From: Bursaphelenchus xylophilus
Lineage: Eukaryota > Nematoda > Chromadorea > Rhabditida > Aphelenchoididae
NCBI GenBank assembly: GCA_904066235.2
Contig: CAJFCV020000003.1
Coordinates: 10,292,001-10,356,000 of the forward strand
Direction of reading: 5' to 3'
DNA length: 64,000 nt
This document shows positions 23,640 to 36,606 of the stretch, one piece after another. Each line of letters begins with the position of its first letter. Positions within the stretch are counted from its first letter, which is position 1. The notes below the pieces were generated by a model, which was given only the letters and a program-made list of their open reading frames with translations, did no database searches and was not told where the DNA came from. The position numbers were made by a program, and so were the translations under genes.

Positions 23640-23643
23640 TTAA

Positions 23644-24234
23644 GCAATAGGTGAACGCCAATGGTTTGTTAAAGGATGACAAAAGTAATTTAGGAATGAC
23701 CGATGTGTGGCACTTTAAGAGATGCATGTTTTTAGTGTCTTGCATGCCCCTTTTAACAATAATCTCAATTTCTAAATCTTTAGCACTTATGAATACATGG
23801 TACTATATGTGTACTATAGCGTTCGAATTTCGAGGCTTCTATTAGATTTTTTTTCAAGACACGTGCCACAATCCTAGCTCGCGCTTTGCATAAAAGGCTA
23901 TGGATTTTTGGACGCCACACGTCAAACTGAGGTAAGCTAAAGCAGTCCGGTGAATGGATTGGTAATTTGCCAAAAAAAACGCGAAAAAACGGTTTGTCGG
24001 GGAAGAAATGGGGAATTTTTTGGGGCGAGAGAGCACGCATTTGCGTGTCGTTTTTCTCTCTTTCTCTGCGAAATTAAGACGAAGTGTAAAAAACCGATAG
24101 CGAAGAGTCTATTCCGGTCACCGGACTCCTCAGTTTGACATGCGTCACTTGAAAAAACGTGCCACTTTTTGGCGAATTTTGGCATCAAAACTTTTGTGAT
24201 TATTTCTACTGTTTATCTTTTTCCACTGAAAACT
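23644..24234. other. Spacer after the foldback pair
   Basis: No exon structure is seen. Opposed open frames around 23.8-24.2 kb overlap each other and look accidental. Confidence 0.25.
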
Positions 24235-24425
24235 GACAGATTATTGGCCAAAAAGTCTTTTCTCTCTGCCCGATCTCCGTGTTTCCCTCGCTGTTTCGGC
24301 GGCAAGGATCGTTGAATATCTCTACTGCCCCTGCAAAGCGTAAGCTAATATTCTCATGAGTTGATACGTGTCCTATGCTCGGTGTGCATGTGCAGAATGT
24401 AAAAATCTCTGAACGTCGACTTGAG
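24235..24425 (+). repeat. Interspersed repeat family R2, 3' half
   Basis: GGCAAGGATCGTTGAATATC, CTGCCCCTGCAAAGC and an eroded CTGAACGTCGACTTG end. Confidence 0.6.
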
Positions 24426-26597
24426 GTAATTCCCTTGTCAGATTTTCTTCAGACATAGGATGCATGATCTACTTTTATCTGTATCATAGTTTGATAATTT
24501 TAGTTTGCTCTTTGTATAGTATCCGCAGAGAAAATCAGCAACCTTTGACGAGGAGGGAATACGCAAAAAGAGGAGAGAGGTCAGAGAAAATTGCATAATA
24601 TTTTTGCAAAAATCATGCGGAAAAATGCCTTTTTTTGGAGATATGTTTTGCTCCACGTGCGAAACACAATGCCATTTCTCCACTCATCTGGCGAAGAAAT
24701 AGTTTTTGCTGATTTTCGACCTTTAACAATTGCTTTTATTCAAAGTATAAAAGGTTAATGCCTTCAATTGCACGTGATCTTCGTTACGCTTTCATTATTA
24801 GAGCCGTCGTGGGAAATGGTTGCATTGGAAACATGGGCCATTATGCCCTCTATGAACACGCCTTTTATGGCTTCATTAAGCTTGTTAGTTTTCTCATTTC
24901 TACTTCCAAACGTAGGTTGACAAGCCCACAAAGGTAACATATATAATCTTCTTTTCGGAAACAACGTCATTACTCTTTTTTTCGCTTGCAAGGATTCTAA
25001 AATGTTTTTGTTTTGGAGGATATCCCGGGAATCTGAATGGAAGATAGGGGAGTTATATTACAATAAATAAATAGCCGGAGAATGGATTAGACCATTTTTT
25101 GGAGATTATTCTTTTCTGTTTCGCGCCGCATACACTAGTGACATTTGGTGGAGAAATACGGTTTAGAGAAGAGTGATGTGTTGTGAAGCCACGAAAGGTT
25201 GTTGAGCATTAATCTCACATCATGCGCTATAAAACTGCCGGATGTTTGTCAGCAAAGTGCTTGAGGATTTTTGGTAGCTTTGCGGATGCTAGAGGGCTAA
25301 TTTTTATTGAGTGTTCTAGGTCTTATATATTTAGATGTTATTAAATTTGTCAGGTCTATTCTGTCTCTAGCAATGGGTTAGCCTCTCGAAATCTTATCTG
25401 GAAAGCTTCCCTATTTGCAAGGAAACTTCCCATATTGTATGAAGCGCCAAATGAGAATTCTTTTCAAATTTTCCAAAGATTTTACGTACTGTTTTCAACT
25501 AGCCATAGACTTTTAATAAGAGTTTTTGACAATTTTTTGCTGTCTTTCTTATGCAAGAAACAATTTTCTAATGCTCCCTACAGTACTCAAAAATGATGAC
25601 TGTCTTGAGTTTCAAGTTTTCTGGGCTGAAAATGGCAAGAAAAACTTGAATTTTATCTGTAATGATTACTCCGCCACAGATCAAAAAAAAGGTAAAAAAG
25701 GTGAAGTTCCGCGACATTGATTTTTGACGAAGTATCGCCGGATTATCGAGTCACAAAAGAAAATTTTCACAGAGAAAAAGTGTTTTTTCGAGAATGTTTT
25801 TTCGAAGAGATAAATAATTTTTCTAACTCGATAATTCGGAGGGACATTGCAAAAAAAGTCGAGGATCCGAGATTCCTTGTTGTTTTCAGTTTTCTGAAAT
25901 ATTTTTTAACGTGCCCAAGCCTTGGCCGGCCTTATATGAGCCAACATGGGGGTTGGTTGTCTTTATATTTAGAGGCCAGGTCAAAAACTTGACAATTCTA
26001 AACACCACTTCCAGTTACCGTTTCTTTTTGATCTCCCACATAACCGATTGATCTCTCTCCTGTCCCAATTACATCACTCTGAACACTTATCAATCCCATC
26101 TTCTTTTTTTCTCCCCTAAATACCATTAGCAAACAGTGAAGACGTTGTCGCCAAAAGGCGAAGAAAAATAGCTTTCAATTATTTGCCCAATTGCTTATTG
26201 TTCCGTTTTTTATTCAATTCCCCATGTTTCCGCGGGCTCTCGGATATTCTTTGGAGCCAGAGAAGAAAGTTGGTCCAAAAAGGAAGTTCTTTTTTTGAGG
26301 GATAAGTGCGGGGATTTTGGTCAATTAAATATGGAAACGTTTTTTGTCAACAGCATCGCAAAGTGTATATGCATTAAAAAGTGATTATCGAGGGGAGTGA
26401 CAAAGGGAACGGCCGAGAATTATTCGGTTTAAATTTCTGAAATGGGAGCATGGCGAGACCTTTTGGAGAATTGCAAATTGGAATTGGGACCCCTGGGGTG
26501 TTTTGTTTTTTGATTTGTAAGGCTGGGAAACAAGCATAAATTTGGGCAAATTTTGGGTGAAATTTGAAAAAAAGTGTTTTTTTTTGAGATTGCGGAA
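24426..26597. other. Repeat-poor desert, no gene recognised
   Basis: The longest frames (25526-25720 and 25717-25992, plus strand) have no splice context and no family resemblance. Confidence 0.25.
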
Positions 26598-27170
26598 TGA
26601 GTGCGACGCTCTGATAAAATTAAAATTTTGCAAGATTCCCAGCTTCAGATTTGCAGAAAAAACGGAGATTTTTAGGTCGAGCGTTGGCAAAAAAACCTTT
26701 TTTGCGGTTTTATAAATTTCATGTCTATGTCTTCCTTAGAGGGTAGTGTTTTGACAAAAAAGAAATTTTTTCCTCGCAAGGCTGGCGATGATATGGCAAA
26801 AAAGTGTTTTGCTCTGTGACTGCTCTCCGCATGTTGCGTATTCTCTATATTTTCTCAAAAAATTTTCAGAAATTGATATTGCTTGCAAAATTTTTAAGAA
26901 ATGGGGGTGTTGCCCTTGGGGTAATTGGGCACTTTTTTCCTTGTTAATGTTCCAAAAAAAGATTTTTTTTCAGCGAGATTGGCGGTGATCTGTTCAAAAA
27001 GTGTTTCTCTCTGACCGCTCTGCGTGTTTCGCGTACTCTCTCGGTCGCAAATATCGTTCAATATCTCGAAGTGCGAGCTAAAACTCTCAGCAATAGATAG
27101 GTGCCATATGAAGACGTTTACAAAATTTAAAGAAAACCTGATCGTCTGACTTGAGACCCTTTCCTTGATA
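26598..27170 (+). repeat. Interspersed repeat family R2, long eroded copy
   Basis: It runs from GTGCGACGCTCTGATAAAAT through two blocks of the TCTGACCGCTCT...CGTACTCTCTCGG segment (about 26810 and 27015) to GAAAACCTGATCGTCTGACTTG. An internal duplication is likely. Confidence 0.6.
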
Positions 27171-29624
27171 GCTCAAAACGTTGCGAAAATACTTTTTTGC
27201 GAGTTTGAAAATCTCAAAATAATTACTGCTGTACTCGAGTTTTTCTATATGGCATATTTACAATACCGCTTCTTTCTCATGACTTTGTAGAATGACGAAT
27301 ACTGCGAAGAAAAGCTGCGGTAAATAAAAACAAATTAGAGGCTGTAGCTTTGTAATTTCGTTTGTTAAAGACGTTGGCAAAGTCATAATTTGCGTGGTTT
27401 GGTATTATTGTATAGTTTGAGAATGATATATCGAAATGAAGTCGTCAGAAACAAAAAGGTGTCCTAATTAACAGACGTCTTTTAAGCTGTATTTTCCCTT
27501 CAATTTTGATCGTTAGGGTCTCGAAAATCGTTTGTTATAGACATGTGACCTTGGACAGTTTGATGTACTGAGATCCTACTGTAATTTTGATGCACAAATT
27601 CGGACAAAAATCAGAATATTTCTTTTTTTCAAGAATTTCCGACGTTATTAGAGTCTTTAGTCTTCACTCTTGAAAAAACAACACGTGCTCAAAAACACTG
27701 TGCCAAAGACAATCCGGCTCCACTGAGCTCCTTCTTTTTTTCCTTTCTTATTTTTGAATATCTTTTATAAACAAATCATTAGTCACGATGTTCGCATTTT
27801 AGCCCCTTCGTTTTTAAAAAACCAAATATTTTTGAATCATTTTCTTCAGCTTTAAATCATTTTTTAAAAATTTCAGATAATTTGCTCATTAAATTTTACA
27901 AATCCCCAAAAAATTAAAAAATTGGACAAATCCAAGACAAGCTCTGCGTCGAATTTTAATACATTAATCTTTAGCGACCTCTTACAATCCCAATTTATTA
28001 ATTCCTTCGAAAAATTTAAATCCCCTGATCTCCTACTCTTTTGTATTGCAAACTGCTTCGACCAAATTGCTGCACCTTTACTCTAGAGATTCTTAAAGCG
28101 ATCTTATCTGCTTTTTTTCGGTCAATAAGCGTATTATAAAGTTTTTGGTGTCTTGATATTGACGGGAGAGAAGCTACTAGTATTTAGGACGTCTGTAGTT
28201 TAAACATCGGTCGTGGTGATTATCAGTGGGGCTTAAATTTATTTTTGGCAATTTGAAGGGTAATTTATGTGATTGATTATAATTCTAATAATTCCGAGCT
28301 GAAAAATCAACTATTTTGCTAGCGGGACCCTGTAAATTTATATCAAGATTTTACATGAAAGCTTGAATGTCAATTTTTGAATATTTAACCACTCCTAAGC
28401 GCAGCCAAGTTACAGCTTCAACGACCTTTATCAAAAATTGAATAAAAAATAATGAAAAAAATGCTGCCGGCGAAAAATCAAGTTATTGCTGTTTTATCAG
28501 CGTTGCCAAAATCTGCATGAAAAATGGTCAAGAGTGGCTGGAGTATTTCTTTACACATATGACATGGGCTGAAATGTTGCACTCCATATTGAAATTTTCT
28601 TTTCCAAAGGCAACTTTCTCGAAACTTTCGACTTTAGAACCCCAGTAATTGTCCCAAAGTAGCTGCCCGAAAACCTCTACTGCATAAAAAAAAATCGATC
28701 AGCTTTTTTGAAAAATTTTTGATGGAATTTTTGCAATTTATATCAGCTATTTTTCATCTCTATTGGAAAAAGTCGCGATGACTTTTAATTTCTTCAGAGT
28801 CTCGAATATTACTGTGCTTTCCGCTTCACTTAAGCCTCAACTAAGGAGTGCCACGATCATCATCTGCCCATGATGATGATAATTTCACCGTAAACTGTAA
28901 AAACCAGGAACTTTTCTCTTTTCAAATTACTTCGTGACGAGTTTCCTCGAAGATATCCATCCTTAACGACCTCCCATTTGAAAGTTCGTTGGCCATTTCC
29001 TTTTCGGAATTAATTTTTGGTACCTTTGCTCCCTTTTCATTTGCAATTTGTTCCGCAGCAAGTGAGAGTGTGGAATTGGGCTATAATAAGGGCAATTGTC
29101 TATTTTTATGTGCGGATAATTAATCGCTTAATCTTTTCCGTTATCTTTTCGGCTCTTCTGACTTTTATATTTCTTTAACTAGTATGTATTTCACATGGAT
29201 TTGCATTATTACTCTTCAAAGAAATGCCTTATCGAATTGTTTGGGGTTTAACGGGTTGATAGTCTTAATCTTCGCTGATGGGAAGTTTAAAATGACGTTT
29301 TTGGAGAGTTTGTAGAATGACGAATTTTTACCAGGAGAATTAAACGTTAATATAATAAGCGGAGAGGCTGAGGATTTATTATTTTGCTTTACCAGGGCGT
29401 TAACAAGGTTATAAATTGTGTGTCTTTTTAACATCGTGGGTGGAGAATTTTTTGTCATCATGAAATTGTCATAAACTATACGGAACTTTAAATAAGCATG
29501 TATACTTCATACTATAATTTTTAGAGGAAACTCGCAAAATTTTGCAGGAAAAGTGATTGTATTTTACGTTTTTCAGAACTAGATTTTGAGGTTGAAAGTT
29601 GACAAAATGTAATACTTTTTTTTG
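27171..29624. other. AT-rich desert
   Basis: No gene, RNA gene or clear repeat unit is seen. Confidence 0.25.
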
Positions 29625-29895
29625 TGACTTTTAACATGACAATTTTCACGCCTAATTTTACTGTAGAAGGTAATGTTTCTTCAAAAAATATTTTTTTTCC
29701 AAACGAAACTTGCAAAGATGTTGTCAAAAGGAGTTCTTTTTCTATTTCTACTCTTCGAGTTTACCTACATTTCTCGTCAGAAAAGACCGTTGAATACAGC
29801 GGCCGGAAGCTTTATAGCGCGAGCTAAGATTTCCTGGACTTGATGTACGACCACGGCCCAATTTCTGTGTAAAATTAAAAGAAAATCTGTGTGTT
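29625..29895 (+). repeat. Interspersed repeat family R2, eroded copy
   Basis: It shows the ACTGTAGAAGGTAATGTTTC, AACGAAACTTGCAAAGATG and GCGCGAGCTAAGATTTCC landmarks, with an interrupted middle. Confidence 0.55.
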
Positions 29896-30414
29896 CCACA
29901 TTGAACACTACCTTGTAATCTATAATAACAATTTTAGTACGCCTCACCCTTTGAACAATTCCACTGTAAATTACAAAATGCCTTTTCCTTCTTGGAAAAG
30001 TGCAAACAAAATCCCACTTTTTCGTAAAACAACTTCCTCATTAATAAATTTCGCCTACTCGCTAATCCGATCCTCGCATACCTCCCATCATGGGCAGAGA
30101 TGAATGACAACACATTTAGCAATTTTTAATTCTCTAGACTCGCTGAGTTACAGTGGATTAGTGGCAGACGAACACATGGCCCGCTCCCTGGGATGCTAAT
30201 GAACTTTTGATTGTTTCGGAAATGGAAACTTTTTGGCGACTTACGGCATTAAAGTTCCCTGAAGGTTTTTTGTTTTCTTCGCTCTTTTTGAAACTGTTAT
30301 GCTATTATAGGATGTTTTTTTAATGAAAGTACAAGGCATAAAGCGTTTTTGTGATTTTGTAGGCCAAACCGGCGAAAAAATGGTTTTTTAAATCAAAGTT
30401 GTTCACAATGAAGA

Positions 30415-30755
30415 CCTTGGTTTGCGCTTTGCAGCCTGGTCTTTGCCTCCGAGAGAGCGAGCAAAACGCTGAGACTGGTCAGAGAGAAAAACATTTTCTG
30501 GCAATATCTTTGCCAGTTCGCTCGAAAAAAATGATTTTTAGTGGAAACAATGGATAGATTCTGCGGTAGAAATAGGCATGAAACTTTTTATACGAAAATT
30601 CGCAAAAAAAAAACAATTTCTTTTTGCCAATTTTTAACTTGAAAATCGCGGTCGTTTCTGCAAAGCGCAAGCTAGGAGTCTCGCACTTGTCTTATGAAAA
30701 ATTATTCTAAACTTGTGCCAGGTTTCATCAAAATCTGTGAGCGTTCCCCTTCCAC
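30415..30755 (-). repeat. Interspersed repeat family R2
   Basis: Reverse orientation: CCGAGAGAGCGAGCAAAACG, GGTAGAAATAGGCATGAAAC, GGTCGTTTCTGCAAAGCG, CATCAAAATCTGTGAGCG. Confidence 0.65.
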
Positions 30756-31389
30756 TAGTCCTTCCGGAAAGTCGCGTATTGACAACACAAACTGTATAAG
30801 GAAACAACAGTTTCCTGTTAATTTGCACTGTTAATTTTCTTCCTTTTTACATCGTGCATTAGGCTTATTTAGGTCATCGCTCGCACTCTGAATCTTCTTT
30901 TACAGTTCATTGCAAACGTCAAAAATCAGTCCGGCGGCTTTTCGCAAAGCCTAGTACTACTTCTTCTATTATTATATTATCTGCGTTCAAGTCGGTTCTT
31001 CGCAACCTCATTTTCTTCCATTTACTTTTTCTTCCCGATGCAACTGTCGTGGACCATTCGGCGATGCATTGGACAGGAAAAAGAAAGTATTCGAATACGC
31101 GTGTTTATGACATGCCCTGCGGGGACTAACTTGATAGAAGGGAAGGGGTCGCTCTTCAAATTTATTTAATTCTTCTTGGACTTTTGGAGCAAGGGAGGCG
31201 GACGGCCGAGATGTGGATTCTATTGTTGGATGAATGGATTTTATTATTACCAGCAGAGCTGAGGTCGCGGGGTATTTACAGTATTTTTTATGATGTTAGA
31301 GGAAATGAGGTGTTTGGGTGTGGAAAAGGGTGGTCGGATGTTTGTACAATGCTTATGAAAAGGCTAGAGAATATTGTATGCTTGAAAGG

Positions 31390-31838
31390 GAGGTACCTCA
31401 AACAATTTTCTTTCAGATTTTTATTAATTTTTGCACACACTTCGGGCATAGGCCACATGTCAATTCCTGAGAGTTTTAGCTCTCGCCTTGCAGAGGCAGC
31501 CGGGATATTCAACAATTTTTGCGGCCGAGAGAGTATGCAAAACGCGGGGAGCTGTCACAGAGGAAAACACTTTTTGGCCGTATCTTGTCAGTTTTGTGAG
31601 GAAAAAACATTTTTTTTGTGGAGCCATTGCAGTCTATGGTGGAAATAGGCCTACAACTTTCCATCCCAAAATTCACAAAAAATTGTCACGGTTTTTCCAA
31701 CTTTTGGCCTGAAAGTCTCGATCGTCTCTGCGAAACCTAAGCTGGAAGTCTCGAACATGTCTTTGAAAGAATTGCTCTAAATTTGCGCCAACTTTCATCA
31801 AAGTCTGAGCTTTGCACTTGGAGTACTTCCCCTGTCAT
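31390..31838 (-). repeat. Interspersed repeat family R2, nearly full length
   Basis: Reverse-oriented copy of about 450 bp with all landmarks in order. It explains the long but meaningless open frames here. Confidence 0.7.
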
Positions 31839-32165
31839 ATTTGATTGTCATCTATCCTGTCTGTTTAATTGGAAATCCTCTTGGCGGCTGTGCTCGCTTG
31901 AGTGTCTATGGTTTGACAGTTCATTTCCCAGCTAGATCTTTACCACAGCCCCTTAGCAATGAACCTCCAGACATCATCGATAAGGAAGAAAACAAAGAAA
32001 ACCCTTGTTATTGGGGGAAAAACGATGCGGAAATCGAATTTGGCAAAGGTTAATGCCTTTTGTCTCGCCGATTCTGCAAGATTTGTTGGTTAGTTCCTTT
32101 GCAAAAAATCTAGAGCACTTAGATATTATTATATTTTTGCTTATTGACCTGTTAGAGGTGAGAGT

Positions 32166-32340
32166 TGAGCCTCTGTACAACGAATCGGAAGGGCCAAAAA
32201 ATGATTCATTATGTTAACAAAGGGTCCTGTTATACGGAGGTTTATTTTGCCTTTAAATTGACTCTTCGGACCTCTAAAACTGTTTGTTATAGACAGGTTT
32301 TGTTGTGCGGAATAAGGTCGTATAGAGCTTCCTCTGCATC
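32166..32340. repeat. Pogo/Tigger-like short repeat family R3
   Basis: GAGCCTCTGTACAACGAATC at the left, GTTATACGGAGGTTTATTTTG and GTTATAGACAGGTTTTGTTG within. Confidence 0.55.
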
Positions 32341-32764
32341 TATGACATCTTCATTGCAAGTTTTGTAAAATACGTCGGATCCCTTTTGACTTCTTTTTCA
32401 TAGCTAAACATGCCCTGTTCTTCTACATCACAAAACTTGGACCCTCCTACTTTTTTCGCACTCAAGTTTTGATTATCATCTGTTTTTCGTCGTACTTTGC
32501 TTGGAACGCTCATTGAAATCCAATCCTCCAAAGAAACATTCGGCTGGAGAGTCGAAGGGCTCATAACGACAAATGCTTGTCGGCTGCCGAAAACATGCTA
32601 ATTATATTCTCAAATTCGCCAAGGCTTTGGAATATTTCTCGGATTTACACGTAGTTGTGATAGATTTTTTGGGGAAAAAACAGAGTTTTGCAGACTTTGC
32701 TTTCCAATTATAATATAGAGAAAAACAATCCATCTTTTTAATTGCCAAAAACGTCGAACGGGAG

Positions 32765-33192
32765 ATGCACTTCAAGTGCGACGCTCGGATTTTGATGAGA
32801 CAAATTTAGAATATTGTTTTCGAAATATAGAGATTGCTAGCTCGCGGCGATGCAGAAACGATCGAGATTTTTAAGTCGAAATTTTAAAAAAATGTGGCAT
32901 TTTTTTGCAAATCTTTGGCATGAAAATTTCACACCCATTTCTACAGCAGAAAGTATAATAATGTTTCCACAAAAAATATTTTTTTCCGAACGAAACTGGC
33001 AAAGCTATGGCCGAAAAGAGTCTTTTCTCTGACCGCTCTCCGCGTTTTGCGTACTCTCTCGGTGGAAAATATTGTTCAATATCTGTGCTGCCCCTGCAGA
33101 GCGCGAGCTAAAATTTTCAGAACTTGATATGGGGCCCATACACAATATATATGTAAAATTTAAAGAAAATCTGACCGTCGCACTTTGACAAC
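32765..33192 (+). repeat. Interspersed repeat family R2, full-length reference copy
   Basis: It starts at GTGCGACGCTCGGATTTTG and ends AAAATCTGACCGTCGCACTT, so the ends are inverted repeats of each other. At 428 bp this is one of the best copies for defining the family. Confidence 0.75.
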
Positions 33193-33699
33193 TTCCCATA
33201 TTTTGCTTCCAACTGAAATTCCATTGTCCCGGCTTGATCTTTGCCCCTAAATCCTACTGCCTAGCTACCGTTCCCTCTCCAATTATCCTCCGAATACCCT
33301 AGACATCATTATTTACCCCATCGACCACGCGAACCAGGGCAATTTCAGATGTATTAAACGACCTTCTTTAACCCACCCTTCTTCCTCCCCTCCCCTCTTC
33401 CTTGACAATTTACAAATTTTGTGGAAAATAAACTTGGCTTTAAGAGTTGTGCCGCTGAAGGAGATAACCTTGAAGGATCTTCTTCGTCCGGAAACGACTT
33501 GTTTTTTCCTGGAAATAAACCGTTTACGGCGGGCACGTGATAAAAGTTTGGGTTGGGGAGTAATAGGGTTGGATTGCTTGAATCAAGGGGGATAGTTAAT
33601 GGAAAAGATTGTAAGAGGTTTCAAAGGTGTAAAAAATTGCGTAACCTGGAGGAATTTTTTTGGAAACTGCTGATTTGGGATATAATACTAACAGAGGAT

Positions 33700-34080
33700 G
33701 TACTCCAAGGGCGACGCTCAGATTTTTATGAGGCTTGGCAAAAATTTAGAATTATTTTTTCTAAAACATACGGGATTCCTAGTTTGCCCCTTGCAGAAAC
33801 AACCGAGGTTTTTAGGTCGAAAATTGAAAAAAATTATGGTTTTGGCGTGCTTTTGCATAACAGGTTTTGCACAAAAAACGTAGGAAAAGTTTTTCCACAA
33901 AAAAATCGTTTTTTTGCACGATACTGGCAAAGAAATGGACAAAAAGCGTGTTTCTCTGCTCTCCACATTTCGCGTACTCTCTCGGTCGATTCGTTGAATT
34001 TTCCAACTGAAATTCTCAGAATTTTATATATGGACTATGCGAAACATGCTTACAAAATATAATATAAAGCAAATATGTGC
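33700..34080 (+). repeat. Interspersed repeat family R2
   Basis: GGGCGACGCTCAGATTTTTA start; middle landmarks intact; 3' terminus lost. Confidence 0.65.
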
Positions 34081-34452
34081 ATTTTTTGCAAACATTCTTG
34101 GTGAGGGCACTGTAATTTTTTCACCTTCTTTTTTGCTTTTTCTTGGACTTTTATCTACCAAACCTCAGTTTTCTTTGCCCTATATTACAACTACATAATA
34201 ATTGCCATATAATTAGTATAATCTTAGCATAATATTTATTTTATTATTCACCGTGCCGTTCGCGTGCCCTTGCGAGTAAATAAACTACATTTTCGCGGGT
34301 GAATCATCTACTCCTTTGCTAAGAATTACCCTACAAATCTTTACAGGATTTCTATTGTCTTCCGCCAACTATGTCATCCTAATCCACCAACAGTCACGTT
34401 TGATTCGAGGAGTTGCCAGACATAACACCGAAGGGGCTAGAATACGGTAGCC

Positions 34453-34528
34453 ATGAGTTTCAAAGTGAAGAGCGACAAGCCTGGGCATCATCGGGCCTTG
34501 GCCAGGCTGCTGAGCCGGACCTCAACTG
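34453..34528 (+). CDS. Candidate alternative first coding exon a (partial gene)
   Basis: An ATG opens 25 codons (MSFKVKSDKPGHHRALARLL...) and ends in phase 1 at a GTAGGA donor after ...TSAACTG-like sequence (ACT G). The stretch is GC-richer than its AT-rich surroundings, as expected of an exon. The short peptide is basic, with no domain. I infer that it is one of several alternative N-termini of a large plus-strand gene, because four other start exons downstream end in the same phase. No acceptor-side partner can be proven inside the window apart from the exon at 42372-42479, which also accepts phase 1. Product unknown. Confidence 0.45.
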
Positions 34529-34913
34529 GTAGGAAAAGTAATTTTCGTTTGCTTCTATACCTATTGGGTGGCGGAAATGTGGTAAATCTTGTCAGCCGAT
34601 TTTTTGTTTTGTTTTTTTTTGCCGCGTTGATATTTTTTTCTATTATTTTGTTTGTGTTTTCTTATTTGCATAGCTCAATGAACTTAGTTTTTGCTCTCTT
34701 TCACACCTCCCAAGAAGGAAGTGCTGCACTTTTATGTCTCTCAAAAATTCGTCCCCAAGGCTTTTCTAGGCTTCACAGCCATTTGCAAAAATTCCTGCTT
34801 ATGCTTTGCAGCTTGGTTCCTACATAAGAGCGAAGGAAATGCGGACTTTTAAACGAAAAATTTAGAATACATATTTTGAAAATTTTCCTGTTTTTATAAA
34901 AGCAGCAAAAATA

Positions 34914-35052
34914 ACAGACTGTCGGGGAAATAGTGAGCACTTGGCCGTTGCGTCAGTGAATTGAAAGAAAATTTTATTTTGCTGCGACGCAATTCATTTT
35001 CTCGATGCGATTTTCGATGCGTCAGGGTGCTCATTATTTTCCCGACAGATAG
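34914..35052. mobile_element. Palindromic MITE family R1, copy 7
   Basis: It runs from CAGACTGTCGGGGAAATAGT to ATTATTTTCCCGACAGATAG and is of the GAGCAC subfamily. It lies about 390 bp downstream of candidate first exon a. Confidence 0.78.
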
Positions 35053-35054
35053 GT

Positions 35055-35170
35055 TGATGAAATTTGGCACAAATTTAGATCTATTATTCTAATTTATCAG
35101 TTTCCTAGCGCGCGGAATGCACACTAGGCCGAGATTTTTGGGTGGAACGCTGGGAAAAGTGTGGCACCGT
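35055..35170 (+). repeat. Interspersed repeat family R2, 5' fragment
   Basis: TTGATGAAATTTGGCACAAA, then CCTAGCGCGCGGAATGCA, abutting R1 copy 7. Confidence 0.5.
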
Positions 35171-36176
35171 TTCCAAAATTTTTATTCGCTTTTTATTTGC
35201 TTGCCCCAATTCTCATCGAATAATTACATATATATATACATGTATGAATGTTGCGCTTTGTAAGCTTCCCTTCAAAATCACAATTTTACAACTTACCAAC
35301 TTACAAGTTGGTAAAAATCTCCCACGGACTTTACCAACGCCAGTCTTTGGTTTCTGCGGCTTGCAGTCGAAATGTAGTCGTTGGATTAAGCCAAATTTCC
35401 TTCTCGTTTCCTAAATTCTGGGAGATTAGTGATATATTGGATGTTTAAAAAGTGGGCAGTTTTCAGGGATCTCTTGGCTGCCATTCGGGATAATGTAATA
35501 CGATGAAAACAACGTAGGTAGATTTCTACACCCGTTTTTTAGCAGTGTATATTTGCTTGCAAGGTGTTGTTTTGGACACGTAGCGGCGTGGGAAAATATG
35601 ATTTTTTGTGCTGTCAGTAGTCTTTATTTTTAACATACTTGATAATGCATATGTCGCTATTTCCGGTTTAAAAAATTAGTTTTGGATGAGTATCTCGGAC
35701 CATTGTAGGCTTGGTAAACGGAAAAGTTTGAGACTTTTATCTGCTAGAATTTTGTTTGGTATGTAAGAAGGTCTCAAGGCGACATTACAGGACGATTTTA
35801 GATGTTAAAATTTTTTTTGCAGAAGGGGTTTCTTTTTGTAGAGCAAAACTTGGTCTTCAAAAATCAAGAAGAATTTTGAACGTTATTTTCTGACCAGGAA
35901 GTAAGGTTGCGTCTCGGCTAGCCAAGAAAAAAATGCCATAGATTTTCCCGAAAATTCGATTTGTGACGAAACGCCGCATTGATTAAAGATTTGTCAGTAA
36001 GCATGCAGCTTCAATTGCGCTGTATTCACGTAACTCAGATCTTTGAAATTGCTTGCAACGCATAAATTTCATTACACGGGAGTTTTTTTTTTGAACAGTG
36101 GTTCCATTGTGTTAGGAAACTATAACGTTGCGCTTTGAGTACTGTCCATCTTGCGCGATCATTGAGTTACACTTAT
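35171..36176. other. Spacer
   Basis: It contains a small TTACCAACTT/AAGTTGGTAA palindrome near 35292-35315. No gene is seen. Confidence 0.25.
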
Positions 36177-36606
36177 GTGACGCTCAGATTTTGATGAAAA
36201 TTGGTGCCATTAAAGTAATGGCATTTCTTAGGTATGTTGCGATACTTCTAGCCCGCGGTTTGCAGAAATGACGAAGGGTTTTACATCAAAAGTCGGGAAG
36301 AATAAGCCACTTTTTTGTGAATTTTGGTATGAAAAGTGTCATGCCTATTTCTACCGTAGAGGGTAATTTTTCCACAAAAAAACATTTTTTTCAAAATGAA
36401 ACTGGCAAGGATACAGTCAAAAAATTTTTTTCTTTATGAGCGAAATGCTCTCCCCGTTTCGCATACCCTCTCGGTCACAAAGATCGTTGAATATCTCAGC
36501 CGTCCCTGCAAAGCGCAAGCTAAAACGCTCAGGAATTGATATGTGCCCTATACCGGTCGAGTGTGCCAAACCTCAACAAAATCTGAGCGTCGCACGTGGA
36601 AATCTT
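36177..36606 (+). repeat. Interspersed repeat family R2, full-length copy
   Basis: GTGACGCTCAGATTTTGATG at the left and AAAATCTGAGCGTCGCACGT at the right give clear terminal inverted repeats; all inner landmarks are present. Confidence 0.75.

Noticed and set aside
31184..31648. 154-codon plus-strand frame
   Set aside because: Most of it is an R2 repeat read by chance; similar partial frames occur in other R2 copies.
33553..34062. 169-codon plus-strand frame
   Set aside because: It overlaps an R2 copy and has no splice or family evidence.
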